64,000 nt of DNA from Lanius collurio (taxonomy: Eukaryota > Chordata > Aves > Passeriformes > Laniidae). The notes beneath the pieces are model-generated. The model ran no database searches. It had not been told where the DNA came from and saw only the letters and a list, made by a program, of their open reading frames with translations. The stretch covers positions 10,536,988 to 10,600,987 of the forward strand of contig JACBWW010000015.1 in the NCBI GenBank assembly GCA_020086605.1, in the 5' to 3' direction. This document shows positions 1-13,083 of the stretch, one piece after another. The position numbers and the translations under genes are program-made. Positions within the stretch are counted from its first letter, which is position 1. Each line of letters starts with the position of its first letter.

Positions 1-3000
1 TTTTTTTTTTTTTTTTTTTTAATAATGAATGCTTCCTATGGATTGTGATAATTAAGCTTCTAAGTGATGTTGTTAAATTCAGCCTGTGTTCCAACGCCTG
101 ATATGGATGGAACAGATATTTTCAAAGATTTCTCATTTTCCAGATCATTTAGTTACTCTTTGCAGGGTACAAACTAATTAGGCTTCCTCATAAAGGTCTC
201 CATTTCTTAATATACAAAAGTCTTTTTCTGTTCTATACCTCAAGTTGTCTGCTTGTACCTATCTTAGGTACTCTAACAGCTCTTAAAAGTCCTTCTGGCT
301 ACTGAAATAAATCATGAGCTCTGAGAACAGTACTTGGAGTTACTGTCATGTACTAACATCTGAAAAATTTTAATATTTTATGTTTTTCGTGCTTTCAATG
401 ATGCACTTGAAAGAAAACACAAACATTTTAAATACTCAAGTATTTTGCTTCGATGCACCGTAACTCTTGGACATCTAAGAATACTTCTGTTTGTCCATGG
501 TAGGTAGCACCTGTAAGTTTTTTTTCACCATTTTTTTAGCTGTATATAAAAAATATATGACAGGAATTATTTTAAAAAACACAAAATGACTGTGTACTTA
601 TCATTAACAGATGGATCAATAATTTATGTCTAAGTGCACACATTCCCCTCTGTCCCCTCTCCACCCCACCCTCCAGTATGTTTCTATACCTGTGCAACTT
701 AGCAGTTTTGTCAGGTTAATTTCTTGTGTACAACTGCAGTGTGCATTTTAAGGTATCATAGAGACAAATGACTTTAGATGAAGAGAAAAAATAGCCATAG
801 CAACATGACACATCATGTTACTGCACTTAGAGTTTCCAGTCCCCTTCCAGCTTGCTTAGGGATAGTTCACTTATTTTACAACACTTTGTCTTACATGCCA
901 TAACCTCAGTCTCTGCTGTCATCTCAATTTTTTTCAGACCTGGAGAAAAGCAGGTGTCTTTATTGTTGTCTCTCCTCCACAATATTATTACTTTGGAAAA
1001 AATCTGTATATTTATTCAGAGAAATAATAGATATATTTATATAGAGTACACTTCATTAAGAAGTTCCCATTTTTGAGGTTAGTTTTTTCCTGTATAATTG
1101 ACTTTACTAGTTGGAAGGTGCATACTCTATCTAGTGAACATATTCTCTCTGTAAGTGAGCTAAAAATCATGATTTATAGGGGTTTCATTAAATTATATCA
1201 TGTTGATTTCTTTCGTATTTATCTATTTATACACTGTTTTCTGCTGCATGGAAATCAAGTACAAAGGCACAATTGTTCTGGAACATACAAAGGTGAGAAG
1301 ATACCCCAGGTTTTGGTTTAGTCCTCAGTCTGGATGTCTGAGGCACTGGTAGGCTGGCCCAGAAAGTAGCACACTGACTTTTTGGAGGAAAGGTTCATCC
1401 AGCCACTGTGTACCTCTAGGAGCTGTTAAAACTGGCTACCCCAGGAGGACTATAAATCCAAGGCAAGCATGTAATTCCAGTAGTATTCTCAGCATCCTGG
1501 AAGATTAAGATTTTTTGTGTATTTGGTAATCCTGGACTGCTTTCCTTTATTTCTGATCAAGTAAATACTCAAGGTGAACCCTGAAACTCTGAAAATGGAG
1601 ACCCTGAACATTTTTTTTTTTTTTTTTGATGTTGCTTTGCCATAAACTTGTTTGACTTGAATAGCTTGGCTAACAATGATGCAGTCCACTAGAAGATTGC
1701 CTTGACTCAGTTCTTCCAAAGCATGTGTGGGTGTTTATCTGCAGGAATACAGTGAACCTGAGGATTTCCCTAGCCCTGGTTGTGCTTGTCCTCTGCTCTT
1801 GTTGGAATGGGAGGTGTCATCTTTGCTATTCCTTACCCATAGTTTTCAGTAAGGAGAAAAGTTCCAGAAGAAAATGAGGAGGATGCTCCAGGCAGGGTGA
1901 TGGTGAGTTCACATAGTGGAGCACATTCCAGCTTTTTTACCTGGAGAGCATAATGAGAATTAAAAAAAAATCTATATAAAATTTATTAGACATATTGTGC
2001 ATATCTTCTGGTAAGGAAATTGAAAATATATTTTAAAAATCCTCAACCCCCCCCTCCCCAAACAGGTTATTTTCAGAATTTTTAGTGATTACATGTATAT
2101 TATATGTAGCTTGTTAATAAAGAGCTCTTTCAGTGTTTTTATCTCCTGTTGTGTAGAATCCTTGTTGTTTTGATCAGTGATATAAATAATGAAATATAGT
2201 TTCTGTTCCCTGGATAGCTGAATATATCTTAGGAACCAAATAATGTCTCAGGTGTTAATCAGTATAAAGATGAGATTCATTTATCATAAGTGTTCTGCAA
2301 AATTAATTTAAAATATGTTTTTCTGATTAAATTTTGTCTCCTTTAGTACAGTCAATCCTTCAAATGTCCTTTATAAAAAAAACCCAAACATCTTTAAACC
2401 AAACTGAACACAGTGCTAATAAAATTACAAAAAATCTTTATTAAATAACCAAACTTTTAATGTTAAAGACTCAATTGATCTGGTTTTCCAAACAATAATT
2501 ACAAATGGAAGACTTAACAATAACAAGACAATTTTTAAAATGTAGCAATTTAAGTATATATGTTTTAAGGGTGCCTTTTTTTTTTTTTTTAAATAAAACT
2601 AGTTTTATTTTAAGGCGGTGATAAACAAAAACTAACCAACTCTGTGCTCAATTTTGTCATGGATTTTCAATAAATGGTTAGCAATGTGTTTCTCTACTTT
2701 TATAGATGATGAGATTAATGTGAAATAAAAATAATGTAGAAAAGATATAGTTAAAGTAAATAATATCATAGAAGACCAAAGGTAAATAGTTGCAGTGCCA
2801 CTGGTGTTGTCTAGTAGAATTGAAAGCCTAGTGACATTAAATATATATTTTATGTCTGTGGATAATGTTATGGAACTAAGAGATCAGCTCTAGAAGAAAT
2901 TATAGCAAGGGAAAAGATCCAGTCAGTGAATTGGATCTAATATCCATTTGAGAGTTGATTAGACAAGTTATAGAGTGGTGGTTGCAAATCAGATTGCTGT

Positions 3001-4530
3001 AGTTAACATACAGCCTTAAAAGGAAGTGTTATTAGTACTAGGGCAATTTTATGTCTTCCTTGTGTACTGGAAAAAGCAGATGTGCAAGTCATGCCCAAGA
3101 TTCCCAGTTTGGGGTAGGGGTTTAAACAGAGTAAGAGTAAGAGTGGAGAAGGATAATTTTTATTTATTTATTTTACTTACCACGTGCCAAAGTAACTAAC
3201 TGCAGGGAAAACAACAACAAATACAAAACAACAACCCTCCCCCCCAGAATGCATTTCTACAGTCTCAGCCTCTGATGACAAGACGTATTTCAAAAAAAAA
3301 AAGGATCAGATCCAATTTATTAGATAGTGATAGTCATTTAGGATAGATTTTTAAAAGGAGCATTTTCTATGACTTGGGAGTCATCTGAGTACATTTTGTA
3401 CTTCAAACACACTTATGTGTTATAAGCTGTACCACCCAGATGTCACTAACTTTTAAAGTTTGTTTCTTTTGAACACACTTGATTTCACAGGAAATGAAAT
3501 TTGCTTGCATGAACCAGATACAAAATTTACAAAGAAAAATCTTTGCAATGTTAGAGCAGGTTGCAATTTTGAATGTGAAAATATCCTCTCTTTTTTTATA
3601 CACACACAAAAAAGAACAAAAAGAAAATTTGTGACTAAGATAAGGTAGAAGTTGAACCCCTATGGGTTTTTTTGGTTTGTTTTTCTTTTATTTGGAAGCA
3701 AAGTGGTATGCAGAGTTCCTCCATTTTTGAAGAGTGTCTTGCAATGTGTTGGTTCTGAGACATCCCCATGGTGCCTCTGACTTCTGAAACTGTGCAGTTG
3801 AGGGAATTAGGCTGTCCTGTGTAAGCTGGGAAGAACCTGAGTTTTGCAGCACCCGAGCATTTAAGGAAATACCATGTCTAGGAGCAAGCAGCCTAGACAG
3901 CTTGAGATATTCTCTCAGTCTGGACATGTCCCCTCTTTTCTATTCAATAAAAATGAGGACACTGAAAATTGCAGGTCTTGAAACCAGAATCTTGGCTTGA
4001 AAGATGGTTGCCTGTCTGCTCAGGCTCCCTAATGCAGAGCTAGAGCACACATGGCTCCTGGGTTCTGCTGCAGGATGCTGCTCTTGCTTTAGCTATCTAA
4101 ATTTATTTCACAGCAGGGCACTGACACCTGCTGATCCAGAGCACTCATCTCAGTTAAACTGCATATAACTGAGGTTCAACATGCAATGAAATAGTGTACT
4201 TAATTTCATTTGAAACTCATGCCATTGTTGCAGTCAGATTTAAAACATTTTTCTCTTTTCAATTGGTAAATACACACAACCAAATTGTTCAAAGCCCTGC
4301 TCCTTTGAAGATTCATGATCGTGCATAGCCTCAGACAGTTAAGATTCTTGCTGAAATCAATAGGACTGCTGACTTTCATTCTGGCTCCTCCAAAGACAAT
4401 TTCAAATTTCCCACTGATTTCAGTAAGACCAGGCTGTTCTCAAAATATTTTGCGTGCTGCATGCTGGGTAATAATACAAAGGGATGCAACCCTTGTGAAA
4501 CTAGATGGACTTTATATCATGGAAGTGTGG

Positions 4531-4552
4531 TTTTGTTTTGTTTTGTTTTGTT
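4531..4552 (+). repeat. (TTTTG)n microsatellite
   Basis: Four perfect TTTTG units in a row, followed by TT. Confidence 0.85.
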
Positions 4553-6036
4553 GCAGTGATATAGTATAGCATTCAAATAAACCTACAGAGAGTAAGGCTT
4601 AGGTCCAACTTCAATTTTTTTTATTTTTCTAACCTGTACTGCACCATGCTTGTTTCTTTTTAAGAGTTTAGCTCTTCATCTTTTGTATGGGAATTTGTTT
4701 TCTTGTGTCCCTCTAGTAAAAGATGTGTTACTTACAAAGGAAAATGGCTCTGACATCACATTATGGACAAAATGATAATTCAGATTCCTCAATACAGAGT
4801 CCTCCTTCTAGTTTATAACAGTGTTAATACTATTTATTCTCATTTTATGCCTTCCTCTTCAGCCAGCCTTGGAGATGAGACTTTGTCCAAACTCTTCTAG
4901 ATTGGAGTTATGCCTCATTTGTTGAGGTGCCCTTTTTACTTCATCTCTGAAAGGTTACGTCTCTGCTACAGATGTTACATATCACCTCTGAAATATGCCT
5001 TTTACAGTGTAGACTGAGGACCTGATTTCATGTTTAAAAATCCTGAGATAAGGCCTTGGACCCCATCCCATAAATAAAATAATACTTCCAACCTATCTTA
5101 CAAGTAGTCTTTCCAGGAATAAGACTTATTTTTAAGAGCATGTGGCAAGTTATCTTATTCAGTTACTTATTGGGTTATGTTCAAGTCCTCTGTCAGATGC
5201 ACATCTGTAATGCAATGTGTTGATCATTTATTCTTTGTGCATAACTATACTGGAAAGTCTGTTCTGTTTGGACCATTTTCAGTATTCTTGACCACCTTAT
5301 CAGCCTCACCTTAGCACATGGAGATTATTGCAGAGTTTTGATTAACAGGTTTTGTGATGAAATGGCTTGCGGTATAACTTCTGATACAGTTTTGCTCCAA
5401 AGGTGAGAAGTAGAATTTTCACTTCCAAAATCTGTGCAAGTTGTACATTTGTACTTGATCATCATCACTATCTATCTCTGTCCTGTCTCTAGTAATTACT
5501 ACAAAGAAATGTTGGCTATGCGCTAGTGTTTATCCTCATGTTGCTTTTCACAATGACTGCATGAGCACTACATCATTTTAGCATTCAGGGATGGGAGTTT
5601 TATTTATGGTTTTCTTCATCAAACACTTCAGCACATTAGCCCACAAGCTTCTGTATGTACCTGCTTCAGAAAGATAGTTGATCATGCTCATAAATAATTT
5701 CTTTCATGCCTTAATCAGAATAATTTCATTCTCCTCTCATCTGCCCTCCTGTAAAACCCAAATAACAACTTGTTAGTAATTTTGTGAGTACAAATTTACT
5801 TTAGAGTTGTCACACTAGACTGCAGATGCACTCAAAGCAGTCTCAGGTGCTATAATGATGCAGACTCTCTTTTGGGAGACAGAATTCTGCATTTGATTCC
5901 CCAAAGAATTCCACATGGGAAAATGTTTCTAGTGTAAACTAGCTTCCTACATGTTTAGCTTAAAGCATATCTTGATAAATATTAAAGTATATCCAAAGGG
6001 AGTCATCTCCCTGCTCATTCACTTGGTGATAATTGT

Positions 6037-6070
6037 GCTCAAAAGTCCCCTCAAAAGTGCTCAAAAGCAC
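6037..6070 (+). repeat. Spaced CTCAAAAG repeats
   Basis: CTCAAAAG occurs three times within 34 bases, separated by short variable spacers. It is a small local duplication with no evident function. Confidence 0.6.
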
Positions 6071-7326
6071 TTGTTCTATGCTTCTTAGACGTGCAGACTT
6101 CTGTGTTAACTACATTTCAAGTACTTCCTGTTTACTGGAATTCTTGCTTATCATAGGTATTTATAAATAGACATTAAAATTAAGGACTTGCCTGATATTT
6201 CTGGAACCCAGCATTGTGAGAGTGATTCCACTGTATCTGACTTCACAATCTAGCTAGAACATTGTCTGCTAGCATAGGTGGAATAAGGTAGTCAAAGACA
6301 TTGCTGCTACTGTCTTTGATCTGCATTGCAAAGTTTTGTCTATTTACAAACAGCACTACAAACTTCAGATGTTTGATTTGAATTGAGTTGTCTTTTTCTA
6401 CTGGAGAAGCTATGGAGTCAGAACGTAACTTTTTTCTATCTTTCTATTGATGGCTGTGGGTCATTCTTTTTGCCTTTATATTTTCCACTGTATATGTGGA
6501 AATATTACAAGTCTTTTACTTTACTTGTCTTTTCTTCTGTCTTGAGTCCTGATAAGTTTTAGCTTAAATCTGTGAATTCTTCCATACCAGAGATTGTCAT
6601 TATTTCAAACTTTTACCTGAACAGTTACACTAGCCTTGTTAATTAGAGGCATCTTTCAGTGTTAACTTTGAAAACCTGATGTAGTACAATCATAAGCACC
6701 TATCTTCTATTAAACCATTTTTAATGTTTCAGACACTGAGTGTTAGAGTCAAACTTGTTTGACCTTTGGTTTCAGTTATAAAAGTAAATAAATAAATCAT
6801 CCTTCTTACCTCTTTAGATCACTTCATCCAAAATTGCAGTCAAGCCTTTTAATAGATATTGCAATGCTCCAAGCAACTTCTACATAAGGAATTTCTGGTT
6901 GATTTCTAATTAATATTAAACCACATAATATCTCTTTTTTCCCACCCTGTCTTTTCTTATCTTTTTTTCCTTCACTCTCACTGACAACTCTTGGTGTTGC
7001 ATGAAGCTTGATTCTACATCTGTCACAAAATATTTTGTTCTAAAAATTACAGAGCCCTCCACAGCACTGTGCACAAGTGTTCCAGATTTTTCTTTCCCCT
7101 GCTAAACATTTGGCACTGCCCCGATGGAAGTTGTTAGGCTTCATGAATCTTTCAGTGAGTGAAAACATGAAAAGACTATTTGTTTATAGTACTGCATGAG
7201 TCTTTTAACAAAGCGTATGTTCCCAGGAAGGGGTGCTTGAAGTGCAGCTACTGTTCTGACCATGTGCATACAGATTCATTTCCATTCACATTTCTATTGC
7301 ATTGAAAATGCTCTCAGGCACAGGGT

Positions 7327-7421
7327 ATGATTTTTGAGTTGATCCTGTGTAGGGCCAGGAGCTGTACTTTGATGATCATTTTGGTTCCCTTCCAACTCAG
7401 GATAATATATGATTTTCTGTA
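7327..7421 (+). mobile_element. CR1 3' end fragment
   Basis: The stretch matches the last roughly 90 bases of avian CR1: a block meaning 'TTGATGATC...', then TTCCCTTCCAACTCAGGAT and a degraded ATTCTATG-type terminal repeat (here ATATATGATTTTCTGTAG). Only the 3' tail is present, the usual result of 5' truncation during CR1 reverse transcription. It is diverged, so probably old. Confidence 0.7.
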
Positions 7422-7971
7422 GTGAGTAAGAAGATGTAAAGCTTTTGCAGAATTAGGACTTTATCAGAGCTCTTGTTTAGGTATAATTAGCAGTATTCAA
7501 GAAAAATAGGTGCAAAAGAGAGACAATGGAAAGAAATTTTTAAACTAAGTGCATTAGTTCTATTATCCTTTTTCATTTAATATCCATATAGATAGCAATG
7601 TATAAATATTATGGTAGTAGGTATATTAAAATACTGTTAATAGACACAAACAAATGTCTTTTAATTATAAATTAATTGTATCTCTTTTTCAATTCCCAAA
7701 TTATGATGAAGATTTAGGGGGTGTTATATTTTCTGTTCCTTACTATTACAGGTTCTAATGAAAATTCTCCCCTGGAAAATAAGAGGTATTTCCAATCCCT
7801 ATTCTGAATTTTATTTTGATTTAGCAGGATGGTGGGATTCCTCAAAGAGAGCTAAGATCTTTAAATCTTTTAAAGGTGTACATACATGTGATAGGTATAC
7901 ATCATTTAATTTCTATCTATTGACTCTGGTGAAATGTGCTGCAGGTTTATTACCTTCACCTAGTTGCTTTT

Positions 7972-7975
7972 CTGT
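7972..7975 (+). repeat. Target-site duplication CTGT, left copy
   Basis: CTGT lies immediately before the LTR at 7976 and is repeated exactly at 8434-8437 after its last base. A 4-bp duplication is the size made by ERV1 (gammaretrovirus-like) integrases. Confidence 0.7.
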
Positions 7976-8433
7976 TGATGCCATGATGATTTTTTTTGCC
8001 TTTTCTTTTATAGTCTTTTTATATACCTTTTTATTTTATTCTTAGTAGTTTTTTACCTACATTCTCTGACTTTTTTGTCAAGTTAGGAGACTAAACATCT
8101 TAGAAGCTTCGTAGGGATCAGAATGCCCCAAACCCCAAGATCCTCTCCAGAACACATTCTGTAAAGTAAGATAGGACCATCCAAGGGGAAGGTTCGTCAG
8201 GGAGAGTGGCTCACTCAAGCCTCTCATTGGGGAATTTTTGCTAGACATGCTAATTAGTAAGACCTCTAAGGTTATACCTGGTCTATCAGGTGTGTGCATT
8301 GCAGTGTGCATTTGGGTGCATTCCGCCTGGACATAGTGCACCTAAGGAACCTTAAAATAAATGCAAAGGTAAAATCCCTTTTTCCCTCCTAACTGTGTTT
8401 GATTCTTGATTTTAAGACCAGGAAACGGCATCG
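7976..8433 (+). mobile_element. Solo LTR, ERV1-like, plus orientation
   Basis: A 458-bp element starts TGATGCC and ends GGCATCG; its relative at 14377-14827 ends GGCATCA, which makes a perfect 7-bp terminal inverted repeat with TG...CA ends. Exact CTGT duplications flank it. A polyadenylation signal AATAAA lies at 8356-8361 and a TATA-like stretch near 8020, which sets the sense strand as plus. No gag, pol or env sequence adjoins it, so it is a solo LTR left by recombination between the two ends of a former provirus. The family assignment rests on duplication size and end structure only. Confidence 0.8.
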
Positions 8434-8437
8434 CTGT
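8434..8437 (+). repeat. Target-site duplication CTGT, right copy
   Basis: Exact match to 7972-7975, directly after the LTR end. Confidence 0.7.
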
Positions 8438-10009
8438 CATAAAGTGTTCTGTGGTTAAAATCAAATCAGAATTATTTTAGCAAATCAAAAGATTGTGGTC
8501 TTAATTCTGAGGTGGCAAACTGGGTGATGACGTGAAAAAATACGTAGCAAAATTATCAATATTTACAAGAAGAGTTCATTTGGTTGCCCTGTTATGTCTC
8601 ATCCAATGCTATTGAGATCTGGCTTAGATAAATTTTTAAACTTGAGGATGTCTACTGCCCTTCAATACTGAGCCCTGAGGATTTGCTGGGCAATTGTTGA
8701 GAAGCTCCCTTTTAGACTGAGTCTGTCTGCCTGGGGTTCTCTCTCATGGATTCTGGGCTATATCTCCTCACCTCTTCAAAGAGGGATTTATGGGTCTCAT
8801 AGTTTCAAGCTTTTCTTCTTTTATATTCAGGTCTTAAGTATGCATTTCTGGTGGTACTATTTTTCTTGTTAGGTTTTTTTTTCCTTTGAGCAGCAATGGT
8901 ACATCGGCAGGGGTGGTAGCTGAGCCATTCTACATCAACAGAAACAGAGAATTCAGTATTTATCTCAGTAATTTTACTATGTTAGAATTATTTTAATACA
9001 TGAATAATACCATATGTACATGGTTAACACACCATGTATAATAAAATGGATAAAATCCACAACCTTTCCAAGCCATTAATTTTCAGTATGGCCTCATCTC
9101 AAAATGCACTAGTTTGAAATTTATTCCAAGGAGCTGATTGTTGCAGATGGTTGTAGTGGGCAGTAATAATGTATCTAGGATTTTTAAAGTGTCTTTCCAT
9201 GATGACAAACATTAACAAGCAGATTAATTTGTGGCTTAATTGTAAAAGGTTACCCAAATAGCATGGCCTTCAGATCTGTCTTTCCAAGTACAGCCTGCTG
9301 TAAAACAATTATTTTGGCCAGCACACAGGAAGAACTGGAAGCATCATCTCATTTGTTATGCTGGGATCAGCCTGTGGTGATCCTCCAACCCTTGTTTAAT
9401 TAATCCAATTTTGGCTTTAGACTTCTATCTCTGTTTGGCACAGCAAATACAGCTGTGCTGTGAATTTTACTGGAAGCAGACATAACTGTGCTATGCTCTC
9501 AGAAGATTTTCATGCTGAATATTTATTCTTTTGACTCATTTCATAGTTAATACGTGCAGGCACTTGTGACAGGTTGCTACTTGCTGACTGATTGGCACAA
9601 TTAATTTCTGTGTTCCAGTTGAGCTACAATCCTGAAACACAGTTTGCTCATTCATTATGGGCTATTGCACAGAAATGGGAAAAAAAAAAAATCTCTCAAT
9701 TGAAAACTGACCTTTCCATCAGAGACTGTCAATCCTCTGGCTGAGATTTTTAAATATTCAGGGGTCCTTCTACATGTTAATTGGATAGCAATTTTGAGAA
9801 ACATAACCATTTCTTCAGGAGGAACAAAGCACAGAACACAATTCAGATTTGTGAATTTGGAGATCCAGTTTTGTTTATTACAGAGAATTTCAGACTGTTC
9901 TTTTTTTTTAGTTCCCATCACAGATATGTGATGGCATGACTTGCACAACTGAAGTGCTGCAATGGGTTGCTGTAAGTTCTTCAGAAATGACAGGAAAGGA
10001 AGGCGAGGT
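8438..10009. other. Unassigned AT-rich DNA
   Basis: Lies between the solo LTR and the large CR1. No repeat or gene was recognised. The CR1 boundary at the right edge is uncertain by a few tens of bases because its 5' end is diverged. Confidence 0.5.
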
Positions 10010-10039
10010 GTGGGGGTAGACCTGTGTGTTAGAATGTGT

Positions 10040-12960
10040 TTTGGCTGCCCAGACCTTAATGATGGTGATGATAGGGCTGGGTACTTAAGGTTAAGAATCA
10101 GGGATAGGCCAACCAGCAGATATCCTGTTCTGGATGAAGAAACAGATGAAATATTTTACAAGTGGCTAGGAGAAGTCTCACAATCACTAGCTCTTGTTCT
10201 CATGAGGTACTTCAACGTGCAAACTGGAAATAAACACAGCAGAGAGAAATCAGTCTAAGAAGGTTCTTGGAGTGTGAAGAATATACCTTCCTGATACAGC
10301 TGATGAGGGAGCCAAATAGGGAAACTTTCCCACAGGACCTGCTGTTTGTGAACAGAGAAAGACTGGTGTGAGATGTGGCGGCTGGAGGAAGACTTGGGCA
10401 GAGCGATCACAGAAAATTTTCAGCTGTTGAAGTAGGGAGAGGGGTCAGTAGAACTACTACTATGGAAGACTGCTTTGGTGGATCGATGCTGCTTTTATTC
10501 CACAGGGTCCCTCGTGCAGACGCTTTGGTGGCGCTCTGCCACTGCATTCGGTCTCACGCTCACAGGTGGTTGTGAACAGCCGCTCACACACAGTCTGTGC
10601 ACCAACCACAGACACAGAGGCCAGAGGGGCTCTCTGCATGCGATCCCAAGGCGTTTAGTGGCAACACACTCAAAGAGGACAGAGGCATGAAGAGCCAAGA
10701 ACGGAAAGCTCGCACTGGTTTTATCCTGAGAGTTTCCAAAGGTTGGCAGAGCACCCAAAACCAATGGTCTTAGGGCTTGGGGGCAGAGGCAAGGGTGAGT
10801 GACATAACAGGAGCTAATGGGAAAAGGGATGGGAGGGAGCATAGGGCCAGTGGCAAGCAGAATCTAGACAAAGGGAGAACTTTTTAGCACAGTGTTATGA
10901 GAGACCACTTTTAGGGTAATTTGTGGCATGTCAACTGGACTTAACCACCACAACATTCTATCTTGAGTTTTCAGAATGTAGAGTTTATCCTGTTTAAGGG
11001 ACTGCTTGAGGGAGTCCATTGGGGATGCATTCCTGAAGGGCAAAGGAGTCCAGAAAGGCTGGACATTTTATGAAGGAAATATAGAGGTGCAGAAGTAGAG
11101 TATCCCCATGTGTTGAAAGATGAGCCAGCAGGGAAGACCAGCCTGGCTAAACATAAATCTTTGACTGGAATTCATGGAGGGGGGAAAAAAGAGAGTGTAT
11201 GTCCCTTGGAAGAAGGTGCTGGCAACTCAGGAGTACTAAAAGGACACTGTGAGGCTATGCAGGAACAAAATTTGAAGGGCCAATGAGTAGCTAGAACTTA
11301 ATTTTGCTACTGCTGTAAAAGTTAAGAAAATTATCTTGTACAAATACGTTAGCAACAAAAGAAACCCAAGGAGAATCTTCATCCTTCACTGCATGTACAA
11401 GAAAACATAACGACAATGGCTCAGGAAAAGGCTGAGATACTTAATGACTTCTTTGCCACAGTCTTCAAAGTAAGCACCGAGTTTTTCTCAGGGTATCCAG
11501 GACATGAGCTTTAAGACAGGTATGGGAAGCATAATGGAAGCACCCATAATCCAAGGAGAGATGTTTAGCGACCCACTACACCAGTTGGAGGCAAGTGTGT
11601 CTATGGGGCTGGATAGAATCCAATCAAGGATTTTGAGGGACCTAATGGAAGTGCTTGTTGAGTCACTTCCCATCACTTACTATCAGTCTAGGTTACCTGG
11701 GAAGGTCCCAGTTGACTGGAGGTTAGCCCATCTACAAGAATGGTTGGAAGGAGAATCCAGAGAACTACATACCTGTCAGCTGACCTCAGGGCAAAGGAAA
11801 GTCATGGAGCAGATAATTTTCTGTGCTGTTATGTGGCATGTGCAGGACAACCAAGGGGTCAGGCCCAACTAGCATGGGTTTATGAAAGGCAAGTCCTGCT
11901 TGACTGACCTGATCTCCTCCTATGACAAGGTTATCACTTTAGTGGATGAGGGAAGGGCTATGGAAGCTGGGATGTAGTCTATCTGGACTTTAGTAAAGCT
12001 TTTGACACTGTTATGGCTTGGACAGGTATATACTCTTCCTTAGGCAAAAAACTGCCTGGATGGCTGGGCTGAGGGAGAGATGATGAATGGAGTTACTTCT
12101 AGTTGGCAGCTAGTCACTGGTCTTGTTCCAGTGGGACAGAACTGGGGCCAGTTCTATTTAATGCCTTTATTGATGACTTTGATGAGAAGATCAAATGCAT
12201 CTTTAGCTCATAAATGATGCTGAGTTGGGTGGGAGTGTTGATCTGTTGAACTTGAAGGTTCTATAGAGGGATCTGGGCAGGCTGGATCAATGGGCAGAGG
12301 GCAATTGTCTGAAGTTTAATATTGCCGAATGATGATCCTGCCCTCGAGTCACAACAACTCCATGCAGTGCTACAGGCAGAGTGTCTGGGAAGCTGCCCAG
12401 TGGGGGAGGACTTGGGAGTGCTGGTTGACAACTGTCTGAACAAGGCAGCATGTGCCCAGGTGGCTGAGAAGGCCAGTGGCATCCTGGCCTGTATCAGCAA
12501 TGGTGTGGCCAGCAGGACCAGGACAGAGATTGTCCCCCTGTGCTCCTCACTGGTGAGGCTGCACCTTGAATCCTGTGTTCAGTTCTGGACCCCTCACTAC
12601 AGGATGGACATTGAGGTGCTGGAGCCCTTCTTCTGTCCAGAGAAGGGCAATAGGGCTGGTGAAGGGTCTGGGTGTAAGTTTTATGAGGAGCAGCTGGGGG
12701 AGTGGCAGATGTTTTGCTTGGAGAAAAGGAGAATCAAGGGCAACCTTTATTATGCTCTACAACTGCCTGAAAGGAGGTTGCAGCCAGGTGGGGGTTGGTC
12801 TCTTCCCCCAGGTATCAAGTGCCAGGTCAAGAGAAAATGGCCTCAAGTTGTATTATTGAAGGTTTAGGTTGGATATTAGGAAAAAGTTGTTCTCTAAAAA
12901 GGTGATCAGGCTTTGGAACAGGCTGCTCATGGAAGTGCCACTGTCCTTGGAAGTGTTAAA
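10040..12960 (+). pseudogene. CR1 ORF2 remnant: endonuclease and reverse transcriptase
   Basis: In life this protein nicks target DNA and copies CR1 RNA at the break. The remnant has the C-terminal part of the endonuclease, the linker, the fingers and palm of the reverse transcriptase and the C-terminal domain, spread over all three frames. It is broken by the LTR insertion at about 10479, by stops (for example TAG at 11870-11872, just before the segment meaning HGFMKGKSCL) and by an extra few bases before 11977. The catalytic F/Y-A-D-D box expected at about 12205-12225 is damaged: the usual FADDTKLG block reads as a short deletion with TAA at 12211. The longest open piece (12322-12867, 181 codons) is C-terminal ORF2 and not a host gene. 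Confidence 0.88.
10479..10955 (-). mobile_element. LTR inserted in the CR1, minus orientation
   Basis: CR1 similarity stops in the ORF2 block near 10478 and resumes near 10988 (TCCTGTTTAAGGGACTGC). The sequence between is richer in GC and CpG and reads on the minus strand as an LTR: it starts TGTTGTGGTGG at 10955, has a TATA-like GGATAAAACC at 10716-10725 and a polyadenylation signal AATAAA at 10494-10499. No clear target-site duplication was found, so both ends may be off by up to about 40 bases, and the sequence 10956-10987 is unassigned. ERVK- or ERVL-like origin is possible. Open frames within it, including 115 codons on the minus strand, are not protein-like. Confidence 0.6.
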
Positions 12961-13083
12961 AGTCATGTAGATGTGGCACCTGGGGATGGGGTTTAGTGGT
13001 GAACATGATGGCACTAGGTTAGCAATCAGCCTAGATAATCCTAGAGACCTTTTCCAAGCATAATAATTCTATTATTCTATGAA

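Larger units (their letters stand above)
1..7326. other. Unassigned AT-rich DNA
   Basis: No gene or recognisable dispersed repeat was identified. The stretch opens in a T20 run (1-20), which continues outside the window, and holds a T tract near 1612-1627, a C-rich run near 2047-2058, a (TTTTG)4 run at 4531-4552 and three spaced copies of CTCAAAAG at 6037-6070. Open frames here are under 100 codons, AT-driven and without recognisable protein character. It reads as intergenic or intronic vertebrate DNA. Confidence 0.6.
10010..13083 (+). mobile_element. Long 5'-truncated CR1 retrotransposon
   Basis: About 3 kb of CR1, the main non-LTR retrotransposon of birds. It begins inside the endonuclease part of ORF2 and ends at 13083 in the CR1 terminal repeat (ATTCTATTATTCTATGAAT). 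Landmarks in order: endonuclease C-terminal region near 10100-10230; the DLLFVNRERLV block near 10337-10370; the reverse-transcriptase block VYLDFSKAFDTV at 11977-12012; the DLGVLVD block near 12408; a long 3' portion whose LEKRR block falls near 12717-12731. A minus-strand LTR interrupts it at about 10479-10955, so CR1-derived length is about 2.6 kb. Many stops and frameshifts make it inactive. Confidence 0.93.

Noticed and set aside
8078..8341. Antisense frame present in both inverted LTRs (also 14468-14734), suggesting a conserved protein
   Set aside because: Indels shift the frame between the copies in the middle, so the similarity is inherited DNA similarity, not coding constraint.
10495..10842. 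115-codon minus-strand frame as a gene
   Set aside because: It sits inside the LTR inserted in the CR1 and has no protein character.
12322..12867. 181-codon plus-strand frame that could look like a gene
   Set aside because: It is the C-terminal part of decayed CR1 ORF2, with CR1 sequence continuing out of frame on both sides.
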